Below, piece after piece: positions 46,901-57,955 of a stretch of DNA of 64,000 bases. The notes under the pieces are model-generated. The model ran no database searches. It was not told where the DNA came from and saw nothing but the letters and a program-made list of their open reading frames with translations. How positions within the stretch are numbered: the first letter of the stretch is position 1; the number at the start of each line of letters is the position of its first letter. The stretch comes from Abscondita cerata (taxonomy: Eukaryota; Arthropoda; Insecta; Coleoptera; Lampyridae): positions 186,001 through 250,000 of the forward strand of contig JALBCR010001292.1 of the NCBI GenBank assembly GCA_030710515.1, read 5' to 3'. The translations under genes were made by a program, and so were the position numbers.

Positions 46901-47189
46901 ATATGGTTTTTGAAGCCAACAATAAATTATTGTGCAGGAACATTACTAAGGAATCTCTTAGAATTGTTGTTCAAGATTATGTTAATTATATTAGGCACAA
47001 AAATATATTATAGTTTTAGTAGATTTAGATTTTTGCACAAATTGTGTGCCCAATAAAGTTCCCATTTCAGAAATCTATATATTTTGGAAAAGTGGAAAAA
47101 GTATATTATTTAGTCAATATCAAAAAAGACAACAATAGGTTTGTGGGTTAGACTAAATACAATTAATCAGAACAAAATGTTGAACAAAG
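43954..47189. other. no supported gene
   Basis: A long AT-rich interval. The 64-codon frame at 43994-44188 has no recognised feature. Segment 44980-45300 includes an inverted AGATTCTAGACT / AGTCTAGAAT pair and the CTCTGATGAAGCCCTTTACG phrase typical of retroelement tails. From 45900 to 47150 the sequence is very AT-rich with nothing readable. Confidence 0.3.
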
Positions 47190-47597
47190 TACAGGGTGGA
47201 CCGATTTCGATGGGATACAGGGTATTTCGGTAACTATTACTGTTAGAGCAAAACTGTTCACGTAGCATTGGGCCAACTTTTTGAGACAAATTAAACAGCG
47301 AAAACAAAAATTTGCTATCTTTTTTCTTTTTTGGTGCAGGGACCAAAATTGAATTTTTTAAAATTTTGTTAGATTTCCATATCTCATCTGTTGATACAAA
47401 TTCAGAAAAAAGTGTAAATACATTTCTTGTGCAGTTTTTAGCGTAGAATTAAATGGAGTAGTCAATTTTTAACTTTGGTCGCCAATAGTGGAGATGCCAT
47501 ATAAACTTAATTTTTTAAAAGAACCTCTATAAACTATATATTGTTCAAAATCTTACAAAATAAGGATTTTAATGAAGTTAAAGTCAACTAAAAGATA

Positions 47598-47642
<45 letters not shown>

Positions 47643-48146
47643 TAATTAAAATAAATATAAAATATTATAAAAAATAAATTTAATTAAAATTAATTTAAAA
47701 AAAATATAAAAAAAAGAAGATTAAAAATGTAAAAAAAAATTATAAAATTTATTTTAAAATATTTTTAAAATTTTTTTTAAATATTTTTAATATAAAAAAT
47801 TTTAAAAAAAATGGTTTCCATTTAAAAACAACTAAACTTATGTGGCATCAAGACTATTGGTGCCCAAAGTTAAAAATTGACTACTCCATTTGATTCTACG
47901 CTAAAAACTGCACAAGAAATGTCTTTACACTTTTTCCTGAATTTTTATCAACAGATGAGATATGGAACCCTATCGAAATTTAGAAAAATTGAATTTTTGT
48001 CCCTGCATCAAAAATGATTGCAAATTTTTGTTTTTGCTGTTTAATTTGTCTCAAAAAGTTGGCCTAATGCTACGTGAACAGTTTTGCTCTAACAGTAATA
48101 GTTACCGAAATACCCTGCAATCCCATTGAAATCGGTCTATCCCGTA
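47190..48146. repeat. foldback element, ~330 bp arms, abnormal A/T loop
   Basis: Left arm 47190-47520 is mirrored by 47820-48146 at ~88% identity. The ends begin TACAGGGTGGACCGATTTC and, inverted, TACGGGATAGACCGATTTC. Both arms carry TATTTCGGTAACTATTACTG, GGCCAACTTTTTGAGACAAA and GTGCAGTTTTTAGCGTAGAA. The loop from 47588 to 47812 is almost only A and T, including a run of 39 A at 47600-47638. No coding content. Confidence 0.88.
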
Positions 48147-48379
48147 CAGTTTGGTCGGTAATTACAAAAATATTTGCATCATTCTGTACTAGACAGGTGC
48201 TAGTGTTCGTATTTATAGTCGAGCAAGGACTTAAGTTCTAAATTAATCTTTGACTTACTGTTAGGTTAAATACAGAATTGTGCACATGAATTTTGACTAA
48301 GATCTATGTAATACTAGAAATCTGAAAATCTTATCAAAAGCTTCATCATTATTTTTATTCTTTCTTCGGTTCGGTTTAT

Positions 48380-49140
48380 AAATACGGGTATAGGTCAAGT
48401 GTGGGGAATGAAAGAAAGGGTGTTTGGGAGGAAAATTAAAAAAAAAGAAAGTGAATTTTGATTAGTTGGTGAGAAGTATAATGAAGCGGAAATATGGGGA
48501 TGGAAGGCATGGAAGCTATTAGAGATGGTACAAGTGAAATATTGGTGAGTTTTGATATAGGGACATATTGGTATATAATGCAAGCGGAAATGAAACTAGG
48601 TAAATTAAAAATTCAGGCGGGTAGGATGGCGGTGAGATATGAGGAGAAAGTTAAGAGACGTGAGGATTCTATATTAATGTTGGAGAGCAGTTATGGAACA
48701 GAAGATAAAATATGTACAAGAAAATAGAAATATGAAAGAGGAGGTTTTGCGACAGAGGAGGTAGAGAGAAGCGATGGGGTATAGATAAAGAGATGGTAAG
48801 CAAGGATACAGATGTGCAAAGTCAGGAAAAAGTGTAAAGATAAGAGACGGAAAGTATAATGAGAGATATCGACAAATTGTAGTAGAAAAAAGGTCGAGTT
48901 GATATAAATTTAAAACAAAAAATAATAGTGTCAAGATTTGGAATTGGAAACGAGGAAAATAGAATAAGTCTCAGGATGAGAAGAAAAAGTGTAGAATCTG
49001 TGGGAATGAAAGGGAGAGTATTGAACATATGTTGGAAGAACGTGAGAAGTTAAGAGAGAAGGATAAAGAAAGAACGGTAATTCTGGAAGAATGACGTGAA
49101 AGCGTAGAGTGGACGAAGGAAGTGCTGGAAACATGGGTTT
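48380..49140 (+). pseudogene. LINE ORF2 C-terminal fragment
   Basis: The + strand is purine-rich with the same codon bias as the 59-64 kb LINE. The frame at 48494-48727 contains MEAIRDGTSEILVSFDIGTY followed by KLKIQAGRMAVRYEEKVKR, the block after the RT domain in that family. Around 48988-49050 KCRICGNERESIEHMLEE is a C-x2-C-x6-H zinc-type motif found near the C-terminus of R1/Jockey-like ORF2; its last Cys is lost. Frames change repeatedly. The many Leu/Ser/Phe-rich frames on the - strand are shadows. Confidence 0.65.
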
Positions 49141-49282
49141 TTGGTTAAGGTAGAATTAATAAGGGGTGTGTTTTTTTGGTTTTGTTGTTTATATTGTATC
49201 AAATCGAATCATTTGTTAATATATAAGAAAACAAATAATATATAATAACCTAGTAACCAGTAAACCCAACAAAAATTATCAT

Positions 49283-49660
49283 TATTGGGCTACAGAAAAT
49301 CTTAGTCCTATCGAAAATCAAAGTCACTTGGCAATGAATTTTGGGTGGTATTATTAATGGTCACTTAATTGGTCCATATTTTAAAAAAAGATTTTATGAA
49401 GTGGTCATTATTTGAATTTCTTCCAGAACATCTTTCTGAGTTTCTAGGAAATGTACCATTACAGTTGCAAGCAAATATATGCAAATATATAACGGAACTC
49501 TACTTCATAAAGGTAGAGTTGTGTAACAATATTTAAAACCAAACTTATGGAGAAATTTGGTTAAGATTAAATGAACCAATATTACGGGCGCTTAAATCAA
49601 TAGACTTGGTTCTACTAGACTTCTTCTTGTAGGGATTGTAAGGACATGGGTCAACTTAGA
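49283..49660 (+). pseudogene. mariner/maT-like transposase relic
   Basis: Translated fragments in several frames include YWATENLSPIENQSHLAMNF (about 49284-49345), VTxLVGPYF-like sequence at ~49365, and LNFFQNIFLSF with a following VPLQLQANI block (49415-49475). Near the end there is a VLLDFFL block (about 49608-49630), equivalent to the third catalytic region D-F-F-L-W-G. The order and spacing fit IS630-Tc1-mariner transposases with a W-F-Q-(Q/H)-D-G second block, which is lost here. It is heavily degraded. Confidence 0.5.
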
Positions 49661-50399
49661 ACAGTTAAAAAAAATAGAAACCTATCTAGGAAAATGTTAT
49701 GTAATTAATTAGGTATTTTTAAATATGCAAAAATATGGAAATGTTTTTGGGAAAAAATAGAAAGATAAATGACGTTTCTCAGTTTCCAAATTTAAAAAAA
49801 ATTCCTTTTAATACAGCTGAGACATTGAGTTACTCTGTACACTAAGCGCGACTATCGACTTATTACCCAAAGGTGGTCATCTACGACTAATAAAACGGTT
49901 GCGACATCTAGTGCTACCGTAACACGTCTAGTAATTTGCACTATAGCAACTTTGTTGACAGATGTGTAAGCATCAGTTACAAAAGTCAATTCTTCGATTA
50001 TTATTGCCAACTAAGCGTAGACTTAAACACTCGAACGTAAGTCCACAATATTGAAATCTCTAAATCCTTTTGTTTTATTAATTATTAAACTATTCGGTTT
50101 TGAAGTAAATACGTTACTTTCAAGGTGTGTCCTTGAAGCACCTTCCGGATAAGTTCTTCTTTATTTTCTAATTGAAATATTCTGGACGTTCAGTTTTTAA
50201 GTGTGAAAATTGCGCATTTAAGAAGATTCCCTTTTTTTATCACTTAATTGAAGATGATGCAATATTAAATGCTTATTCTATGTCACAACAAATGAAGATC
50301 TGAACTAAACCTACAAGTACAATTAAAACAAATTATCTTTTTTTAGACTATTAGGTAGAGTGAAATGTCATATATAATATTTTTCTTTCGGTTTTGGCT

Positions 50400-51880
50400 T
50401 TCATCGCCTGTTGGTGAACTACAGTCGTCTAGATTCGGATCTAAAGGTTGTCATTGATTAGAATGTCTTCCTAACACAAGTGATCAGTTTCTTCAATGTA
50501 ATGTAACGCATCGCGCCCGTTAAATACGGATCTTTGTAAAGGACAGTTCTTGAGGATTGAATTTCAGATTAGGTTTCTTCCTTTCTGTTGAAGTTTTTTT
50601 GATGTTTGTCAATTTTTATAACTTTTCTAAGTAATAATCTGTTGTGATCTCTTGGTGGTTTCTTTCCTTTCCACAAGAACAACTAATACGGTAAACTCCG
50701 GCTACTGAGAGAGGGTTTCGTTTGTCCTTTGTTGATCAGATAGTTTGCTAAATCTTCTCTCGATCTTTTGGATCTCATTGATCTTCTCCTGGTGTATTCG
50801 TTGGCAGTTTTCAGGTGTTCGAGTTCCGCGTGGCGATTCTCTGATTCACAAATCTTTTGAGCTCGTTCCGTCAGGGTCTTGGTGATTCCGAATTTTTGAC
50901 CTAATTGGTGGTTCGAAAGGCATGTAGATTTGTGTGTGTAAGTTTTCAGTACACTGTTTATCTTCGGTCTTCATGGTGAACTGGATACTAGGGTGTTGAC
51001 AATTCAAGTGTGAAAGAAATGGTTTAAGCTTCTCTATACCGTGCTTTTCAACGATAAAAGTATATTCTACATGTCTCGATGGCTTTCTTTTCAAAATTCT
51101 CCATAAAAGATTAGTTCATTTCCAAACAAAGTAGCTTCCGGTAGACAGTCTGGGACTTCCCATTGCCATCATATTCACTTGTTCGAAGAACTCTTCTTTC
51201 CAAACGAAATTAGCTTCAGGTGAAACAAACTTTGACAAGCATTCCAATGTCAATTTTCAACAAAACCACGTCAAATCCTACGAGGATGTTTTGGGGTCCG
51301 ATGTTAATATCCTGAATTTTGTGCACAAAGTCTGCTAATCCCTTAACGTAGATGTTGGTCTTTCTTATATCAGGTTGGAGCACCGTTGTCAAGTACTTAG
51401 CTAAGTAGTGTGTTAGTGATCAAGGAGCACTCACTATTGTTCTCAAAAGGTAAAACCTTAGAAGAACAGCTTTCGGTTCTCAAAATTTGTTTTTAAGTAT
51501 TTTCTGGTAGAGAAAATGACTTGGTGAGTCGGTTGTGTCCAATATTTCTTTAGGGGTGTGTTGCTTACCGGATCTAAGAGTTCAATGATTTATTTGTTCT
51601 AGTTTGGGTTTTTTGAAAAGTGGTGGTAAGATGATGATCTTGTCTGCGTTTAAACATGTTTTATCTCTTTATATGTTGCTTTTTGGATAATTTGCTTTTT
51701 TGAGGAGATTAACCGTCTCAATCTTTATCGTTTCTGCGTCTTCGTCTGGTAGGTGTTTTTTGGTGCTTCCGTTGCTGAGATGATATTTTCAATTGAAATA
51801 TGACTAGCACTTTGTCTGTTAGGTTGACTAAAAGTTGACTATAATCAAGGCTAGAGGTCTTTCCAATCAACGACGGCCTT
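50400..51880 (-). pseudogene. Penelope-like retroelement (RT plus GIY-YIG), broken
   Basis: Penelope-like elements encode a telomerase-related RT joined to a GIY-YIG endonuclease. On the - strand, in order: VNLTDKVL and DEDAETIKIETVNLLKKA (about 51845-51690), the N-terminal signature; ADK followed by I-I-I-L-P (~51640); RYLTTVLQPDIRKTNIYVKG and ILVGFDVVLLKIDIG (51410-51260), RT motif A with D; AMGSPRLSTGS (~51170), motif B; then HLNCQHPSIQFTMK (51010-50965). Downstream, RAQKICESENRHAELEHLK (~50855) is the linker, and GVYRISCSCGKE (50703-50668) is the start of the GIY-YIG domain with the Tyr shift typical of the family. Frameshifts and stops interrupt every block. The catalytic Y-x-D-D box is missing. 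The 82-codon frame 51094-50846 is the longest intact piece. 50009-50400 has nothing recognised. Confidence 0.8.
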
Positions 51881-52386
51881 TAGATCAAGCTATCTATCAA
51901 TCTAGGCAGAAATCATTAATAAAAAAACAAAACTTGGTTTTAATATAGTATAGTTCTCTCAGAATGGTAGGAACCGTGATGTCAGAATCAGTTATTACCT
52001 GTGAACTCCAGGGAACGTTATGAAAAAGTATTTTCCGAATTTAAAGAATGGGAATCAAAACGAAGATTAATTACAATAAATGAGAAAGTCCTGCTATTGT
52101 ATTTCTTAAATTTGAAGAAGTATGCAATTTTATCCAAAGTACTTGATGCTGATGGCCTCTATAAAAGTCTATAAAAATACAGACATTGAAAAATATGGTA
52201 AGCTCACTGCCTATTTGATGAGTGAGTGAGCTGCAGTATTGAAAAGAGCACAATTGGAAGAATTTTTTACAAGAGTTGAAGATAAAGAACATTTGATTAA
52301 ATGGCGCCCGAAGGTAGTCCCATACGCATTTCGTGTTTCTCTCGTCTTTCCGGTAAAAATTCCTAAGACGGTGGACGCATATATCG

Positions 52387-53148
52387 TGTTATAATTTCAC
52401 TAGGTAAGAAACCCGTTTGTTTCTGGGTTATCCTTAATTAAGGGTCGTTATTTGTAGATCGTCGTCTTTTTCGAAGTACCGATTATTTTTGTTAATTATC
52501 AAATGACGGATATTTTCTTCTTTTATGCGAACACCGTAAGTTTTTAGAAAAATTCCTATACGAGCATAGAACGTGGGATGTCATTGTTGTCTTTTTGTCT
52601 ATTTTAGATCTAAGATACCCTCTACGTTACCATTTAAAGGTACTATCTAAACTACCATCTAATCTACCAGCTGAAGGGCTATTGAATTATCACCTAAGTG
52701 CCATCCACTATACAATAGGGCAGATCACCCGACTCTTTGGGGGGAAGAAATATTTATTTCTCGCTGGCTAGATATGTAAGCGTTTTGTCTACGACCAACT
52801 TGATAATAGCTCAAGATACCGTTTTACTACTTTTTAATTTAATTATGTTTTGAACGCTATAGTAAATTAATTGCGCGACACGCTTTATCTTCTTTGAATT
52901 TTTGTGCGCTCTTTATGTCGTTATCTGGAATTGTAGCGTACGGTTCATTCAACTCGTCACCTATAGTACGAGTGCGCTCGAATTTTGTGTAATTATACTA
53001 CGCTTTGCTGGTGCGTTGATGCCCGCTACTCTTTTATGTTAAGATTATTTATGTGTGCCGTTTGTTAAAACCCAAGATTTAAATAAAGTTACACACCTGC
53101 TATTTTGTTATCGTTTTCGGTTGCTTTATTTAAGTGCCTCGCCTAACA
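52387..53148 (+). repeat. candidate solo or isolated LTR
   Basis: The segment begins TGTTATAATTTC and ends GCCTCGCCTAACA, so the edges are TGTTA/TAACA. An AATAAAG signal at about 53082 lies 65 bp before the end, as in LTRs. No target duplication or primer-binding site could be confirmed. TGGCGCC words at 52305 and 53219 lie outside the edges. A - strand frame at 53427-53212 is unrecognised. It could equally be unrelated sequence. The interval 53430-53829 shows nothing I recognise. Confidence 0.3.
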
Positions 53149-53829
53149 AATTTTTCTTATCAACAGTATTAGTTCTGTTTGATAATTATTTGTCTCGAAT
53201 TGGACATTCAACTAACTAATTGGCGCCTTGCTCATCCACTCGGGATTAAAATTTTCGGGCACGAGATCCGGGTTGTGCAAAATAAATATCGTTGAATGTT
53301 CAATACGAATAATAGGGTAATCTCCAGCGGCTATTATACTCTTATTATCTGGACAGTTATTTGGTATAAACCAGTTTTTAATTAGATTTTCCGTACATTT
53401 GTTGCAATCTTCCGAAAACACTTTCAAACACTGGTTTAGTGCTTCATCTCACCTTATAATAACTTTTTGTCACTCATTCATACCTATGTGTTTAATTATG
53501 ATCATTTTTGTCGTGAAAACATTGACATTAAATTTACAATTGTAAGGTAAAAACCTCAACACTTTGTGTCCACGACGGTTACCATATGAGTTGAAATGCC
53601 CTACTACATCAGTGTCCCACAAACTCGGGACCTCTTGTTGCATTGTTAAAAGAAAAAAGATAAAGTAGATCGCGTTTGGTTGGGGCTGGCAGTTATGTTA
53701 GTATTGACACGGTTGGGCCCAAGTTTAGCTATTCAACTTCACCCATTAGGAAACAGTACTGCCAGGAGGATTGGATATAGAAGCGCACCCTGCATGAATC
53801 TTTCACAATGACAAACATCATATAAACTA

Positions 53830-54518
53830 ATGGGTGATTTAACAAGACGTTGCATTTTGAATATTTGAAAAATGTTCTTTTTATTGAGAATTCCGACAAT
53901 CGTTTATATCAGTGTGTAGTGGAAATATAGCCGTTAAACATGAAAAATAATGTCGGTTAAATGGCCGCCCCGGCTGCTTTGGCAACACCGCAATCGTTTG
54001 ACAAGATTTTGTATCACGTTTCCGCAAAGTGCCGGCCCAATTTCGCCAATAGCGCCACGAATATTGTCTTCCAGGTTTTCCAGCGATTGAGGATTGTCAG
54101 CATACACTTTTGCCTTCAAAAATCCCCACAGAAAAAAATTGCACGATCTTGGCGGCCAATTCACCGCCGTCTTTCGCCCAATTAAACGGTTCGGAAATTA
54201 TCGCTCCAGCATTTGGATAGTAACGCGGGCCGTATGGCTCGTAGCCCCATCCTGTTGAAACCAGATGTCATCGTCGACCATTTCATCAATTATTGGAAAG
54301 AAATAATCTTCCAACATCGTTTGGTATCGCTCGCCATTGTCTTCCTCGTCTCTGAAAATGTACGTTTTTTTAGAAAAGGACGCATTGTTCGACCGAATAC
54401 CTCTGCATTCTTGAACGGTTGTGTGTTTACTAAACAAATGTCAAATATAAACCTAATTAGTCAAAAATGGCGGAAATGGCGCGATTGTCAAAATGCAACG
54501 TCTTGTTGAATCACCCTT
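53830..54518 (-). mobile_element. deleted mariner-like transposon with intact ends
   Basis: Terminal inverted repeats of ~30 bp (GGGTGATTTAACAAGACGTT from 53832, and its complement ending at 54516) differ at one base over 29. TA dinucleotides at 53828-53829 and 54519-54520 fit the target duplication. The 689 bp interior holds only the C-terminal half of a transposase on the - strand, so the element is internally deleted and non-autonomous but carries well-preserved ends. Confidence 0.85.
53934..54437 (-). pseudogene. IS630-Tc1-mariner transposase, C-terminal half
   Basis: The - strand frame 54437-54198 includes YFFPIIDEMVDDDIWFQQDG and ATSHTAR, the second catalytic Asp block. After a frame change the frame to 53934 reads MNWPPRSCNFFLWGFLKAKV then YADNPQSLENLEDNI and ends ASRGGHL-like plus a stop. 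In relatives the W-P-P-R-S is followed by D-L-T-P-x-D-F-F-L-W-G. Here six or so residues including the third catalytic Asp are absent, so even the joined protein would be inactive. The first catalytic Asp and the DNA-binding domain are deleted. Confidence 0.8.
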
Positions 54519-56890
54519 TATGTCTAAAACTGGATTTGAAAACGCTTTCGTGATACCCTTCAAATTTCAGTCAAAAGACTATTACTTCTTCATTGATAAT
54601 TAAAAAGTTTGATAAATACTTCTCGTAAAAGGTCCAGCTGCGGAAAAAAGATTAGCTAAGTTTGTTATCTAGGGTCTAGCACTTTCTGATCTAGATGTTC
54701 ATCTGATTGACGAGGTAACCGAGCGATGAGAAACTGTGAAACTCTCCTGAATCCTACCTATTTCCTTAGGGGCAAGATTCAGCTAACTACACTTTTCTCT
54801 CACGTCTAATCACGTCTACAGGGTATTGTGTGCTCAGAGATCGTGCCAATGTAGGAAATACCCTTCAATGGGAAATTATCAATGACGTCAGTTTTGCAAT
54901 CTGAAGGCAGAATTCTGAAGTCAAGTGGGTGTTCGCGATCGTAATAGGAAGAGACCAAGTTGTATGAGGACGATACTATTGGGAAAAGGTAATAGTACGT
55001 CTCCGGACTTCATTTGTACAGACAGCATTGAGAATATCTTTGTCATGTCTGAGAAGAGAAAACAGAACTTTATCAAATTAAAATGTAACATTAAATATTT
55101 ATATAGCGTGTCGTCACTCACTTATTGCAACATAAATTTAACCAACATCAAAGTAACTTCAGTTTACTAACATTGGGAATTAAGCTCTTACACTAGGTTG
55201 CACAAACAACCTTGCAAAAAGTCAAACGAAGAAATCCTTCTTTTTAATCATTTCGCCGACAAGTGTAATGTTAAAGAAATGAATACGCTTTATAACTTGC
55301 TAGTAAGGTAGTGGGTTGCAATTGAAATACAGATCAACAACAACTTAGAAATGTGTACACATCATTCACCTAGCGTAACATACCAGGGTAGTGCGCATCA
55401 AGTTTTCTGTGCCAAAGTGATAACCATGACGTAATACTTGATGTGGAGATCAAAGTAGATGACGTTATGGAAGTCGCATATGGGTAACATAGTCGCCAAA
55501 AAACGCAAGTATTTTTAAGCGCATTTTGCCCTTTTACTTCTCCGACATAGTACTTTCATCAACGCTATCACCTAGCAAGCAACCACCGCCACAATGACTA
55601 TAGAATGACAAGATTTGGTATATGATTGTTGGAAGAAACCGACATTCTGATCAGAAACTCAGATAAAATTTGTACAATCCAGTAGTACAATGCAAGAAAG
55701 AAAAGGTCTAAGTAATCTAAATACAGCAAACAAAGTCCGACAATTATAAGCGTAGGAAAGCAATAGGGAACCTGCACAAAAAAAAAGAAATTAAACCTAG
55801 ACTGGGATATCTACTGGAGCAGTAAAAAAATATAAAGGTCAGAGCTTGTAGCATTGTGTAAGTGAATGTATTTTTCATTAAATGCGACAGGAGAGTCAAG
55901 AAAGATACTAAACAGAGAAATCAATTCTAGTTAGGGATCCACTTTCCTGGTTGCCATGACCTAGACTAAATTGGGCAGCTGATGCCTATTGTGTACAAGT
56001 TTCATGATGATGAAGATGCAACATCCAGAAACGCATCAACCGCCTGAATTTTAAAAAACCAACAATTCAAAACGCCCTCTACGTCTTCGACGCATATTAA
56101 AACTGCAACCCCAAGTCTTCAAAGGAACTGCCTGGCACATATAAGTACAAGGCACATATCGGTCACTCTTCACGTAGATTCTCGTACTGCACACGTAATT
56201 ATTCTCTGAAGTAACGGCAACAAACCCTCAGAACCGCACAATTTGTAGTAAAGACAACAACAAACCCCTGAAACGGCAGATTATGCAGCAGGAATAATAA
56301 TGCAATATCATCGATTTGTTTTCCGAATGGCCCTACGTCTTCGAAAACATCAAGCTAAGATGATCGCCCGCACCTCTGGTGACTGGATCATCCAACGCTT
56401 CAAACTACATAATCATTCACCTACATCTACTGCACAAGCACCTACATTGTGATGAAATCTTTGTCATTCTCCCGGAAGTACATGTGGCAACACGCACATG
56501 TTACAACATAAATTTAAACAACATCGAAATAATTTAAGTTTATCAATACTGTGTACATAATGAAATAAATCAACTTTTTTGAACCTAAGCTGTTCTTATT
56601 CAATGTAGGCCATTCTTCATGTTAACATCATCAGACCATCTTGCCTGTGGTGTACTTCTTATTTAAGTTCAAAGTATGTTCTCCATTATAACATCGTGTT
56701 TTTTCATATTTCATCGTGCCACATAGTGTAATTTAACTCAGATATTTCTTGTACTATATATTTTGTGATGTCCATATGTGGAGAACTTTATTTATTTATT
56801 CGTATGGTACATTTTAAATATTGTATTGTGATGTAAGTGTTATGTATGGTGACCCAGAAGATCAGTACAAACCTGTATAGTGTGGAGCAC
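54519..56890. other. no supported gene; one short internal repeat
   Basis: A ~45 bp string (TGCAACATAAATTTAACCAA... at 55127) recurs at about 56500 (TTACAACATAAATTTAAACA...), suggesting two copies of an element end. The 81-codon frame at 54925-55170 is unrecognised. 56780-56890 is a copy of the dispersed repeat also seen at 8930. The rest is featureless to the eye. Confidence 0.35.
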
Positions 56891-56901
56891 TGGTAGCACA
56901 C

Positions 56902-57945
56902 CGGAACAGCTTATTTCGACGCGGCCATATCGACCCGAGCTCATTTCTTAGCGAATTCATTTCGACCCGAGATCATTTCGACGCGAGCCCATTTCAAAGC
57001 GAATTTATTTCGCATAATGAAAACAAAGTTGTTTAAGACTTGCCTTAAATTTTAGTAAAAATAACAACGTACATTTGTCCATATTGCAAACAATATGTTT
57101 AAATAAAAGTTTTCGACAATATATACTGTACAAAAACTTTTATTTTTTTGGCATTATTACGAGTAAAGATATTGTTAACTAAAAGGCACGTGATTACCGT
57201 ATCCCTCTAATAAAACTTGTAGAAAAAAAAATTCATTTAAAACAAATGCATTGATGTTTTCTAACTTAGGTATTTTTTAATCAATTATTGCGGTCTCCAT
57301 TGATTTCAAAATTGACAGTATATTCAATTTAATAATTACATTTACCCAAAATAAATAGTTTCAAAAGTTCTAGCTTTTTTATACTTTCTAACTACTAGAC
57401 AACAGATTTTCATTAAAACACCCAAATTTATTTGGCAAAATGCAAACTTCTTGTGCCATTATAAGTGAAAATTTCGGACATTGGCCGATTTCGTCTATTT
57501 CAAAAATCTGAAAGCGGAATAAAAAGCCGTGGAACAAATACCGGGAAATAGAAAACCAGTAAAAAATCTCAGAAAAAAAGTCGACGGAATGAAAAGCTAC
57601 GACAAACAAACGCGGCGAAAAAAATCCAACGGAACAATTATCATATATAATAGTAATAGTTATTCTTTTAATTTGCGTAACACTTCGAAAAAATCAACTG
57701 TCAATCACATGTGTTGTTTGTAGTTATAACCAAACTAAAAATACAAAAACACCATCCGTAGCACCCACTAGCGCAAATAGAACCTCACGTCAAGATGAGC
57801 TGGCGTCGTGATAAACTCGCGTCTAGATGAGCTGGCGTCGAGATGAGCAGGCGTCGAAATTAGCTCGTGTCGAGATGAGCTTTCTTCGAAGCGACGGTGT
57901 CGAAATGGCGGCGTCGAAGTGGTCGCGTCAAAATAAGGCGTACAG
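56902..57945. mobile_element. MULE-like MITE with iterated TTTCGACG ends
   Basis: GGTAGCACAC occurs directly at 56892-56901 and 57946-57955, a 10-bp candidate target duplication. Inside it the ends pair imperfectly (CAGCTTATTTCGACGCGGCC versus, inverted, CGCCTTATTTTGACGCGACC). Both ends consist of degenerate ~17 bp units of the type CGAGCTCATTTCGACG: about six on the left (56910-57015) and about eight, inverted, on the right (57785-57935). The AT-rich interior has no transposase; frames at 57388-57609, 57529-57723 and 57768-57992 are not gene-like. Target duplications of 9-11 bp point to Mutator-like elements, by inference. Confidence 0.65.
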
Positions 57946-57955
57946 GGTAGCACAC

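Noticed and set aside
52301..52320. Retroviral-type lysine tRNA primer site (TGGCGCCCGAAGG)
   Set aside because: Only the first ten or so bases match, it is not next to a supported LTR end, and no gag follows.
53212..53427. Envelope-like open frame on the - strand
   Set aside because: No signal peptide, cleavage site or transmembrane segment is visible; resemblance is too weak to call.
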